From contig CALNCC010000117.1 in NCBI GenBank assembly GCA_937875275.1, positions 1 to 21,063 of the forward strand: a DNA stretch of 21,063 bases, read 5' to 3'. A program made the position numbers and the translations under genes. Below, piece by piece: positions 1-6,749 of the stretch. This DNA comes from an uncultured Dysgonomonas sp. (GTDB taxonomy: Bacteria; Bacteroidota; Bacteroidia; Bacteroidales; Dysgonomonadaceae). The notes below the pieces were generated by a model that was not told the origin of the DNA, ran no database searches, and saw only the letters and a list, made by a program, of their open reading frames with translations. How positions within the stretch are numbered: the stretch's first letter is position 1; every line of letters starts with the position of its first letter.

Positions 1-295
1 AGCTGACAATGTAACAGTTTGGCTTGTACCGGGTAGCTGGATGGTTGACGATCAGCTGAAAGAAGAAGGATTGTATGATATCTTGATTGAGGCTGGTTTT
101 AAAATCCGTCAACCGGGATGTTCTGCTTGTTTGGCAATGAATGACGATAAAGTTCCGGCAGGAAAATATGCTGTTTCTACTTCAAACAGAAACTTTGAAG
201 GACGACAAGGGCCGGGTGCAAGAACGATTCTTGCAAGTCCGTTAGTAGCAGCGGCTGCGGCGATTACAGGTAAAATCACAGATCCGAGAAAGTAA
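1..295 (+). CDS. leuC: 3-isopropylmalate dehydratase large subunit, C-terminal end (5' truncated)
   Basis: This is the last ~98 residues of the large subunit of isopropylmalate isomerase, an aconitase-family [4Fe-4S] enzyme that interconverts 2- and 3-isopropylmalate in leucine synthesis; LeuC works as a complex with LeuD. The frame is open from base 2, before the window starts, and ends in TAA at 293-295. The segment has the C-terminal family signature GCSACLAMN, whose CxxC supplies two of the three cluster cysteines, followed by STSNRNFEGRQG and the SPLVAAAAAITG tail. In most genomes leuD follows within a few bases; here it is 437 bases away, separated by a broken four-helix-bundle gene. 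The N-terminal part and the remaining cluster cysteine lie outside the window. Confidence 0.96.
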   Translation, partial: ADNVTVWLVPGSWMVDDQLKEEGLYDILIEAGFKIRQPGCSACLAMNDDKVPAGKYAVSTSNRNFEGRQGPGARTILASPLVAAAAAITGKITDPRK

Positions 296-299
296 AATA

Positions 300-698
300 A
301 TTAGCAAATTCGAGAATTAGCGAATGTGGAAATGAGCGAAACAGGGAACATAGTTGTCGATTTATCTTTTAAGTTTGCTTTAAATATTATTTCTTTTATA
401 GAAAATTTAGAGCAAGAAAGAAAATTTGTTGTCGCAAATCAACTTTTGAAGAGTGGCACATCTATCGGAGCAAATGTAAGGGAGGCTCAGAATGGGGAGA
501 GTAAGTCTGATTTTATTCATAAGATGAAAATTGCAGCAAAGGAAGCCAATGAGGCTGAATATTGGCTGCTGATATATTGATAGTCAGATGCTTATCCATT
601 AAATTCAAAATTACTTGAAGAGGTAAGAGTTTTACAAAAAATAATAAATAAAATAATCGGCACATCTAAGTCGAAGTAGTGTTTTTAGATTTGCTAAT
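300..698. repeat. 10-bp inverted repeats flanking the four-helix-bundle gene
   Basis: ATTAGCAAAT at 300-309 is exactly complementary to ATTTGCTAAT at 689-698. The pair brackets the broken four-helix-bundle frame. Degenerate copies lie next to each arm (AATTAGCGAAT near 316-325; AAATTTACAAATTGTC near 703-718), so both edges are made of the same short AT-rich motif. In an RNA the arms would close a ~400-nt loop, as the terminal stem of a 23S rRNA intervening sequence does. Perfect pairing stops at 10 bp and no target duplication is obvious. That this is the edge of an inserted cassette is inference. Confidence 0.6.
326..679 (+). pseudogene. four-helix-bundle protein (23S rRNA intervening-sequence type), broken by two adjacent stops
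   Basis: The first 84 codons read as a member of the S23/IVS-encoded four-helix-bundle family: FKFALNIISFIENL, then NQLLKSGTSIGANVREAQNG, SDFIHKMKIAAKEANEAEYWLL. TGA at 578-580 is followed at once by TAG at 581-583. The same frame then continues with SDAYPLNSKLLEEVRVLQKI and a tail ending IIGTSKSK, which looks like the missing last helix, and stops at TAG 677-679. The full frame is 117 codons, close to the usual ~115-125 for the family, with no frameshift. Two nonsense changes are therefore the simplest explanation; the alternative is that an 84-residue protein lacking helix 4 is made. The family's function is not established. It sits inside the leuC-leuD gap between inverted repeats. The start could be ATG 326 or ATG 332. 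Confidence 0.72.
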
Positions 699-732
699 AT
701 TCAAATTTACAAATTGTCAAATTAACATAGTT

Positions 733-1323
733 ATGGAAAAATTCGATATACTTACATCAACATACGTTCCGTTACCAATCGAGAATGTGGATACGGATCA
801 AATAATTCCGGCTCGTTTTTTGAAAGCGACAGATAAAGAAGGCTTTGGTAAAAATCTTTTTGCCGATTGGCGGTATAACAAAGACGGAAGTCCGAAAGCG
901 GATTTCGTTTTGAACAATCCAACATATAGCGGAGAGATTCTTGTTGCCGGAAAAAATTTCGGTAGCGGATCGAGCCGCGAACACGCTGCATGGGCAGTAG
1001 GTGGATATGGATTCAGAGCAGTTGTGTCTAGCTTCTTTGCCGATATATTCAAAAATAATGCACTGAACAACGGTGTGTTGCCTGTGATTGTGTCTCCTGA
1101 GTTCCTTGCCGAAATCTTCAAAAGCGTGAACGAAGACCCGAAGGCGACTTTAACAATCAATCTTGAAGCACAGACAATAACAAACAATACGACCAACAAG
1201 TCGGAGAATTTCGATATTAACTCTTACAAGAAAGAATGCCTGCTTAAAGGGCTTGATGATATAGACTATTTGTTGTCTAAAAAAGATCAGATAGAAGAAT
1301 ACGAATCGAAAACAATATTATAA
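733..1323 (+). CDS. leuD: 3-isopropylmalate dehydratase small subunit
   Basis: This 196-residue protein is the swivelling small subunit of isopropylmalate isomerase and partners LeuC in leucine synthesis. The family landmarks are present: ENVDTDQIIPARFL near residues 17-30 and the substrate-loop motif NFGSGSSREHAAWAV near residues 75-89. Length matches the ~200-residue family. An upstream in-frame ATG at 679 would add 18 hydrophobic residues encoded by the AT-rich cassette edge; I chose ATG 733 because MEKFDILTSTYVPLP is the normal family N-terminus. There is no Shine-Dalgarno, as is usual in Bacteroidetes. The next gene begins only 9 bases after the stop, so the two are very likely co-transcribed. 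LeuCD enzymes often also process citramalate, which matters because of the synthase gene downstream. Confidence 0.96.
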   Translation: MEKFDILTSTYVPLPIENVDTDQIIPARFLKATDKEGFGKNLFADWRYNKDGSPKADFVLNNPTYSGEILVAGKNFGSGSSREHAAWAVGGYGFRAVVSSFFADIFKNNALNNGVLPVIVSPEFLAEIFKSVNEDPKATLTINLEAQTITNNTTNKSENFDINSYKKECLLKGLDDIDYLLSKKDQIEEYESKTIL

Positions 1324-1332
1324 AAAACAAGT

Positions 1333-3816
1333 ATGATGATGATGAAGAAGACTATCCTGTTATTGGTTGTAGCCGTTCTTTTTGTTGTGGGTCTCTCGGC
1401 TCAAAAAAATGAAAATGGATTGACTCCGCTTTCATTCGAAAAAGTGACTTTAACCGATCAGTTTTGGCACGATCGGATAAGAATTCAAAAGGAAGTGCTC
1501 GTGCCCGTCGCATTCGAGCGCACCGAAGAAGCTGTGGAAGACCTAAGAAGGACCGGGAAATTCCTAAAAGGGGAGGAGACACCTTTACCGTCGACCAGTC
1601 GCTTCAATTCATCAGACCTGTTCAAAGTAATAGAGGGAGCAGCATATCTTCTGAAAATGGAACGTGATGCTGCTGTCGAAAAACAAATAGATGATATTGC
1701 AATTATAATAAGTGGTGCACAAGAGGCTGATGGATATTTGTATCCTCCACATACTACAGGATCATATAAGAAAGCTCCTATATGGGGCGGTGCAGGCATG
1801 GGCGACAAGCCATATTCGTGGGTAGTGCATAGCCACGAGTTGTACAATGTCGGACATCTGTACGAGGCTGCGGTTGCATACTATCAGGCTACGGGGAAAA
1901 AGAATCTTCTCGATATAGCGGAAAAAAGTGCAAAACATATCAATAAAGTATTCTTTGAAGGCGACCCGAAATACAATGACGGCAAACCCGTTAATCAAGC
2001 TCCCGGACATCAGGAGATGGAGTTGGCTTTGGTGAAAATGTACCGTGTAACCGACAATCAGTTGTATCTTGATATGGCGAAGAAGTTTATCGACATCAGA
2101 GGTGTTACATACTGTCCCGAAGGAACGGGTACAATGTCTCCCGAATATGCGCAACAACATCTTCCCGTTCGTGAACAAGATAAGGCTGTAGGTCATTCAG
2201 TAAGAGCCGGATATCTGTATTCAGGTATGTCGGATGTGGGATCGTTGACCGGAGATAAAACACTAAAGCCTGCATTAGAGAAAATCTGGGGTAATATAGT
2301 CGACACTCGTATGCATATTACCGGCGGACTTGGAGCATTACACGGAATAGAGGGATTTGGTCCTGAATATGAGTTGCCTAATGCTGAGGCGTACAACGAA
2401 ACCTGTGCTGCCGTGAGTAATGTATTCTTCAACCACCGCATGTTCTTACTTGAAAAAGACGGTAAATATATGGACGTGGCTGAGGTTGCCTTGTTGAACA
2501 ATGTGCTTGCAGGAGTAAATCTTGAAGGTAATAAATTCTTCTATGTCAATCCGCTTGCATCAAAAGGAATGGTTGATCGTTCTTTTTGGTTCGGAACAGC
2601 ATGTTGTCCAACCAATTTGGCTCGTTTGATTCCGCAAATATCGGGATTAATGTATGCACATGAGGGCAACGACATCTATTGTGCTTTCTATACAAGTTGC
2701 GAAGTAGATATTCCTGTTAAGAGCGGTAATGTGCGATTGAGCCAACAGACTGATTATCCTTTCGATCAAAGCATCCGCTTGACTGTGAAGCCTGAGAAAG
2801 ACAATCAGAAATTTGCTCTTAAAATGCGAATCCCTACGTGGACAGGCGATCAGTTTGTGCCGGGTAAATTGTATACCTATGTGAACAATGCTACAGACAG
2901 ATGGGAAGTATATGTTAATGGAACGGCTGTAAAAAATGCCAAAGTAGACAAGGGCTTTGTCTCTATCGACCGTAAATGGAAAGAAAATGACAGAGTAGAG
3001 CTTCGACTACCTATGCCGGTGCGATATACTCACGCCATAGAGCAAGTGAAGGCTGACAACGAAAGAGTTGCCATAACTCGAGGTCCATTGGTGTATTGTG
3101 CCGAGGGTGTAGATAACAAATCGAATGCTATGAGTTACTATATCGACAATCTGAATCAAACACCGACTGTAAAGAAGACAACAATCGGATCGTTGAGAGA
3201 TATTGATTTTATCGAAAATATACAGGCAAACTATGTAGACATGATGGGCAAAGTGCATTCGTCTGAATTGACTCTGTTGCCGTATTATGCGTGGAACAAC
3301 AGAGGTGTTTCGACTATGAATATTTGGTTTGCCGAGAACCTGGATAAGGTAAAAGAAGATGTAACTATAATTCCGGTAATGTACCAAGAAATAAAAGCAT
3401 CTCACACCAATCAAGGGGAAGATGTGCTGTCGATAGTGAATGGCAAATTTCCTTCAAAATCATACGATCAGAGTATCCCTCGATGGACGGCTTGGCCACA
3501 AACAGGTAAACCGCAATATATTGATTTTACATTCGATGCACCAACAACAATAAACGCTTTTTCTATTTATTGGTACGATGATAATGGTGGAGTGCAAGTG
3601 CCCGAATCATGGAATCTACAATACACAACCGGCGATGACGAAGAATGGAAGGCTTTTCCGATCTACGGAACAGATTCGTACAGTTCGCTGAAAGACCAGT
3701 TAAACTTGGTGCATTCGGACAATCAATCGTTCAAAGCGAAAAAGATCCGTCTTAATATGACGCCAAAAAGTAAAAGTGCCGTGGGAATACTTCAAGTGAA
3801 ATTTGACGTAAAATAA
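1333..3816 (+). CDS. secreted GH127-family glycoside hydrolase (beta-L-arabinofuranosidase type) with C-terminal discoidin-like domain
   Basis: This 827-residue protein has a signal peptide (Lys pair, then a hydrophobic run to about Ala23), so it is exported, probably to the periplasm. The body is the GH127 (formerly DUF1680) six-hairpin barrel. The Zn-cysteine active site known from Bifidobacterium HypBA1 can be seen: ETC at residues 356-358 and the Cys pair of TACCPTN at 424-425, of which the first is the expected nucleophile. The family cleaves beta-L-arabinofuranosyl residues; the exact substrate here is unknown. Residues ~700-827 (WTAWPQ, PQYIDFTFD, IYWYDD, PESWNLQY) resemble an F5/8 type C/CBM32-like fold. 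Translation may start at any of four tandem ATGs (1333-1344); the choice does not affect the mature protein. A polysaccharide-degrading enzyme between leuD and a leucine-type synthase is out of place. Confidence 0.9.
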   Translation: MMMMKKTILLLVVAVLFVVGLSAQKNENGLTPLSFEKVTLTDQFWHDRIRIQKEVLVPVAFERTEEAVEDLRRTGKFLKGEETPLPSTSRFNSSDLFKVIEGAAYLLKMERDAAVEKQIDDIAIIISGAQEADGYLYPPHTTGSYKKAPIWGGAGMGDKPYSWVVHSHELYNVGHLYEAAVAYYQATGKKNLLDIAEKSAKHINKVFFEGDPKYNDGKPVNQAPGHQEMELALVKMYRVTDNQLYLDMAKKFIDIRGVTYCPEGTGTMSPEYAQQHLPVREQDKAVGHSVRAGYLYSGMSDVGSLTGDKTLKPALEKIWGNIVDTRMHITGGLGALHGIEGFGPEYELPNAEAYNETCAAVSNVFFNHRMFLLEKDGKYMDVAEVALLNNVLAGVNLEGNKFFYVNPLASKGMVDRSFWFGTACCPTNLARLIPQISGLMYAHEGNDIYCAFYTSCEVDIPVKSGNVRLSQQTDYPFDQSIRLTVKPEKDNQKFALKMRIPTWTGDQFVPGKLYTYVNNATDRWEVYVNGTAVKNAKVDKGFVSIDRKWKENDRVELRLPMPVRYTHAIEQVKADNERVAITRGPLVYCAEGVDNKSNAMSYYIDNLNQTPTVKKTTIGSLRDIDFIENIQANYVDMMGKVHSSELTLLPYYAWNNRGVSTMNIWFAENLDKVKEDVTIIPVMYQEIKASHTNQGEDVLSIVNGKFPSKSYDQSIPRWTAWPQTGKPQYIDFTFDAPTTINAFSIYWYDDNGGVQVPESWNLQYTTGDDEEWKAFPIYGTDSYSSLKDQLNLVHSDNQSFKAKKIRLNMTPKSKSAVGILQVKFDVK

Positions 3817-3832
3817 ATTCTTTCGAAAGAAT
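3817..3832. promoter_or_regulatory. 16-bp perfect palindrome between the GH127 gene and leuA-like gene
   Basis: ATTCTTTCGAAAGAAT is a perfect palindrome that begins on the base after the GH127 stop codon and ends 25 bases before the chosen start of the next gene. It could be a dimeric-repressor operator or a small hairpin (6-bp stem, UCGA loop) that protects or partly terminates upstream mRNA. No T tract follows, so it is not a convincing terminator. The function is unknown. Confidence 0.45.
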
Positions 3833-3842
3833 CTAAATGAAT

Positions 3843-3851
3843 AAAGGAGGA
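3843..3851 (+). promoter_or_regulatory. strong Shine-Dalgarno deciding the leuA-like start
   Basis: AAAGGAGGA lies 6 bases ahead of ATG 3858. This is unusual here, since the other genes in the window have no recognisable ribosome-binding site. It supports ATG 3858 over the in-frame ATG 3837, which would place the motif inside the coding sequence. Confidence 0.65.
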
Positions 3852-3857
3852 ATCTCG

Positions 3858-5366
3858 ATGTTAGAAATAATGGATACAACCCTGAGGGATGGTGAACAGA
3901 CCTCAGGGGTGTCCTTTACCGGACAAGAAAAACTAAATATAGCTAAGTTGTTGCTCAACGACTTGGGTGTAAATAGACTTGAGGTTGCTTCGGCTCGTGT
4001 GTCGGATGGTGAGTTTGAGACAGTGAAGAAACTGACTGAATCTGCTGTGAAATCGGGGAATATAGATAAAATAGAAATTCTCGGATTTATAGACAATGGT
4101 GCATCTCTGAATTGGATTAAAGAGGCCGGATGCCGCAATATAAATTTGCTGACAAAAGGTTCTTATAAGCATGTAACAGAACAGCTGCGCAAGACTCCCG
4201 AACAACATTTGGAAGACATAAAGAATGAAGTCCGGTTGGCCGAAAAAATGGGGATAGGAGTAAATGTTTATCTCGAAGATTGGTCGAACGGAATTGCAAA
4301 TTCGGAAGACTATGTTTATTTTTTAGTTGATAATCTCAAGGACCTGCCTATAAAACGTTTCATGATCCCCGATACATTGGGTATATTGAATCCGCATACA
4401 ACGTGGCGATATTGCCGCAATATGCTGACGCGCTATCCCGATCTGCATTTCGATTTTCATGCTCATAATGATTACGATCTGGCTGTGGCCAACACAATGG
4501 TAGCTGTTGAGCTGGGTATTAAGGGGATTCATTTGACGATAAATGGATTGGGTGAACGTGCCGGTAATGCTTCTTTGGCAAGCGTTGTTGCCGTGCTTCA
4601 CGATCAGTTGAAAGTGAAAACCTCTATAAAAGAAGATCAAATAAATAAGATAAGTAGAATTGTAGAAGGCTATTCGAGCCAATTTATCGCAGCCAATCAA
4701 CCTATTATCGGAGAGAATGTTTTCACCCAGTGTGCTGGTATACACGCAGATGGGGACAATAAAAACAACCTGTACTATAACGATCTTCGACCCGAACGAT
4801 TTGGGCGTGTGCGAGAATATGCCTTAGGTAAATTATCAGGAAAAGCCAACATCAGAAAGAACATTGAAACCTTAGGAATCAATCTCGATGAAGAGCAAAT
4901 GAAGCTTATAACCGAGAAGGTGATTGAGCTTGGCGATATGAAAGAGATAATCACTCAGAGCGATTTACCATTCATTATCAATGATTTGCTACACAATACA
5001 CGTGAGGTGAAAATCAAGATTCTCAACTTTGCATTTGTTCTATCCAAGGGGTTACGTCCGACAGCAACAGTAAAAGTTCGCATCAACGGCGAAGAATACG
5101 AGGAAACGGCTCCGGGTAAAGGGCAATATCATGCTTTCTCGAAAGCATTGTACAAGATATACACTAAGCTTGGTAAGTCGAAGCCCGAATTGATAAATTA
5201 TGTTGTTAATATTCCACCGGGAGGACGTACCGATGCTTTGGTGCAGACCGTTATCACGTGGAAATTCAATGGCAACCAATTCAAAACTCATGGATTGGAT
5301 GTCGACCAAACTGAGGCAGCTGTGAAGGCTACCGAAAAGATGCTGAACTTGATAGAGGATATGTAA
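3858..5366 (+). CDS. 2-isopropylmalate/citramalate synthase-family protein
   Basis: This 502-residue protein belongs to the DRE-TIM (HMGL-like) acyl-condensing enzymes that join acetyl-CoA to a 2-oxoacid. The N-terminal TIM barrel has DTTLRDGEQ at residues 6-14, the metal-binding FHAHND (His201, His203) and NGLGERAGN (229-237); a later CAGIHADGD is also typical. The C-terminal ~110 residues (from about PTATVKVRINGEE through PPGGRTDALV) form the LeuA dimer/allosteric domain, so feedback inhibition is likely. The sequence type (EIMDTTLRDGEQTSGVSF) is the second LeuA-like paralogue common in Bacteroidales leu clusters, not the classic LeuA. It may make 2-isopropylmalate or (R)-citramalate for isoleucine; sequence alone does not decide. 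It is the last gene of this operon and faces cydB. Confidence 0.88.
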   Translation: MLEIMDTTLRDGEQTSGVSFTGQEKLNIAKLLLNDLGVNRLEVASARVSDGEFETVKKLTESAVKSGNIDKIEILGFIDNGASLNWIKEAGCRNINLLTKGSYKHVTEQLRKTPEQHLEDIKNEVRLAEKMGIGVNVYLEDWSNGIANSEDYVYFLVDNLKDLPIKRFMIPDTLGILNPHTTWRYCRNMLTRYPDLHFDFHAHNDYDLAVANTMVAVELGIKGIHLTINGLGERAGNASLASVVAVLHDQLKVKTSIKEDQINKISRIVEGYSSQFIAANQPIIGENVFTQCAGIHADGDNKNNLYYNDLRPERFGRVREYALGKLSGKANIRKNIETLGINLDEEQMKLITEKVIELGDMKEIITQSDLPFIINDLLHNTREVKIKILNFAFVLSKGLRPTATVKVRINGEEYEETAPGKGQYHAFSKALYKIYTKLGKSKPELINYVVNIPPGGRTDALVQTVITWKFNGNQFKTHGLDVDQTEAAVKATEKMLNLIEDM

Positions 5367-5449
5367 ACACAACCATAAGGCGTTTGTGAAATCGTGGTAG
5401 TGTTCTCCAAACTGTGTAAGCGTATCTTGTCTTCAACAAATACAAACTC

Positions 5450-5493
5450 ATCGCTCGGGGATGGCTTTGGAAGCTCCCATCCCAGCGAGCGAT
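5450..5493. terminator. strong hairpin between convergent leuA-like gene and cydB
   Basis: ATCGCTCG (5450-5457) pairs with CGAGCGAT (5486-5493), and GGGATGG (5458-5464) with CCATCCC (5477-5483). This makes a 15-bp GC-rich stem with a 2-base bulge and a 12-base loop. It lies between two converging genes. Neither side has a clean T tract, so it may act as a bidirectional transcript-end or 3'-protective structure. The rest of the 199-base gap holds nothing I recognise. Confidence 0.65.
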
Positions 5494-5565
5494 AGAGTTA
5501 TATAGATAGCTTTTTATCTCTTCAACTACGTATTACTATATTTCTCTACGGATGCACTATATCTA

Positions 5566-6714
5566 TCAATACACATGCCCATCTTTAGGTGCATCCTTAA
5601 TATCGAACTTTTTCTTTTCTAATGATCGCCAGGCATATACAATATATGCCAGCACAAATGGAACAAAGAGAGATACAATGCTCATGACGAAAAGAGTGGT
5701 CTCGCTTGACGATGAATTTTCTATTGTAAGCGAACTGTTCAGATCGGGATATGCCGGATAATAAGCCGTGTTGTTATACCCTGTAATCAATAATAGCGTG
5801 CATACCGTCAGAACGGTGCCGATTCCCGAAAACCAGATCCCTTTCGAGTATGTATCATCGATAGCCGATTTGCCGATACCGAACAGAACGAGCAGTACTC
5901 CGGCTAAAAATAAGATCCCAATAATAGGCATCTCTATTAGGTTGTTGAGATATTTATACGATTCGAGAGATATCTCTTTTGTCTGAGGATCTACTGCAAA
6001 TCCGTCCCCGGTAAATGTCCAAATAACGAATGTGAGGAAAAATGTAACGAACGGAATAGCATTGAAAAATAATGTTTTACGCGATCGTTGCACCAAAACA
6101 TCATCTTTAAGACGGTTGATGAAAAACAAACAGGCAAGTGTACGGGCAAGGAAAAATACGGTTAATCCCAACATCCAACATCTTGGTTCGGCCAATGCTT
6201 CTAAGCCATGCCATTCGCTACCCCAAACACTGATGGTAGGAGCAATGACATCTGTAATATTCGATTTGTTGACAGTAAAGTTAGATCCCGTGAAAAAAGT
6301 TGCCAATGCCGCCCCTATAAGGAAAGTACCTAATGATCCATTAATAAAGAGAAATGTTCGGAATGTTTTTTTTCCAAGCCAGTTATTCGGTTTCGACTGA
6401 TATTCATACGAAACGGCTTGGATCACAAAACATAAAAGAATCAGCATCCATACCCAATATGCGCCACCGAAACTGGTAGAGTAGAAGAGGGGGAAAGATG
6501 CGAAAAATGCTCCGCCAAATGTTACTAATGTGGTAAACGTATATTCCCACTTGCGTCCGAGAACATTTACTAAAGTAGCTCTTTCAGTTTCGTTTTTAGC
6601 TATCGAGTACAACATCGTCTGCCCTCCTTGCACAAAGAGAAGAAAAGATAGTATGCCTCCAATTAGACTAATGAGAAACCACCAATAATGTTGTAAAAAT
6701 GAATATGTTATCAT
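5566..6714 (-). CDS. cydB: cytochrome bd quinol oxidase subunit II
   Basis: This 382-residue polytopic membrane protein is subunit II of the cytochrome bd terminal oxidase, which oxidises quinol and reduces O2 to water. Several hydrophobic helices are visible, starting with WWFLISLIGGILSFLLFVQG near the N-terminus, followed by the conserved block ERATLVNVLGRKWEYTFTTLV and by FGGAFFASFPLFYSTSFGGAYW. Length and pattern match the Bacteroidetes CydB form, which diverges from E. coli CydB. The gene starts 35 bases after the cydA stop, so the two are co-transcribed. It gives an otherwise anaerobic lineage the ability to scavenge or respire low oxygen. No truncation is seen. Confidence 0.94.
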   Translation of the reverse strand: MITYSFLQHYWWFLISLIGGILSFLLFVQGGQTMLYSIAKNETERATLVNVLGRKWEYTFTTLVTFGGAFFASFPLFYSTSFGGAYWVWMLILLCFVIQAVSYEYQSKPNNWLGKKTFRTFLFINGSLGTFLIGAALATFFTGSNFTVNKSNITDVIAPTISVWGSEWHGLEALAEPRCWMLGLTVFFLARTLACLFFINRLKDDVLVQRSRKTLFFNAIPFVTFFLTFVIWTFTGDGFAVDPQTKEISLESYKYLNNLIEMPIIGILFLAGVLLVLFGIGKSAIDDTYSKGIWFSGIGTVLTVCTLLLITGYNNTAYYPAYPDLNSSLTIENSSSSETTLFVMSIVSLFVPFVLAYIVYAWRSLEKKKFDIKDAPKDGHVY

Positions 6715-6749
6715 AATGTTGTCTTTTCTAAGTTAATTTGATTCGAGAT

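Noticed and set aside
578..580. TGA as a recoded (selenocysteine or read-through) codon in the four-helix-bundle gene
   Set aside because: It is followed at once by TAG, and no adjacent hairpin suited to recoding is seen. Nonsense mutation is simpler.
679..732. 18-residue N-terminal extension of LeuD
   Set aside because: It is encoded by the AT-rich edge of the inserted cassette and does not resemble LeuD. ATG 733 gives the family N-terminus.
3837..3857. Upstream ATG for the LeuA-like gene
   Set aside because: This start would place the AAAGGAGGA ribosome site inside the coding region; homologous proteins begin near MLEIMDTTLRDGE.
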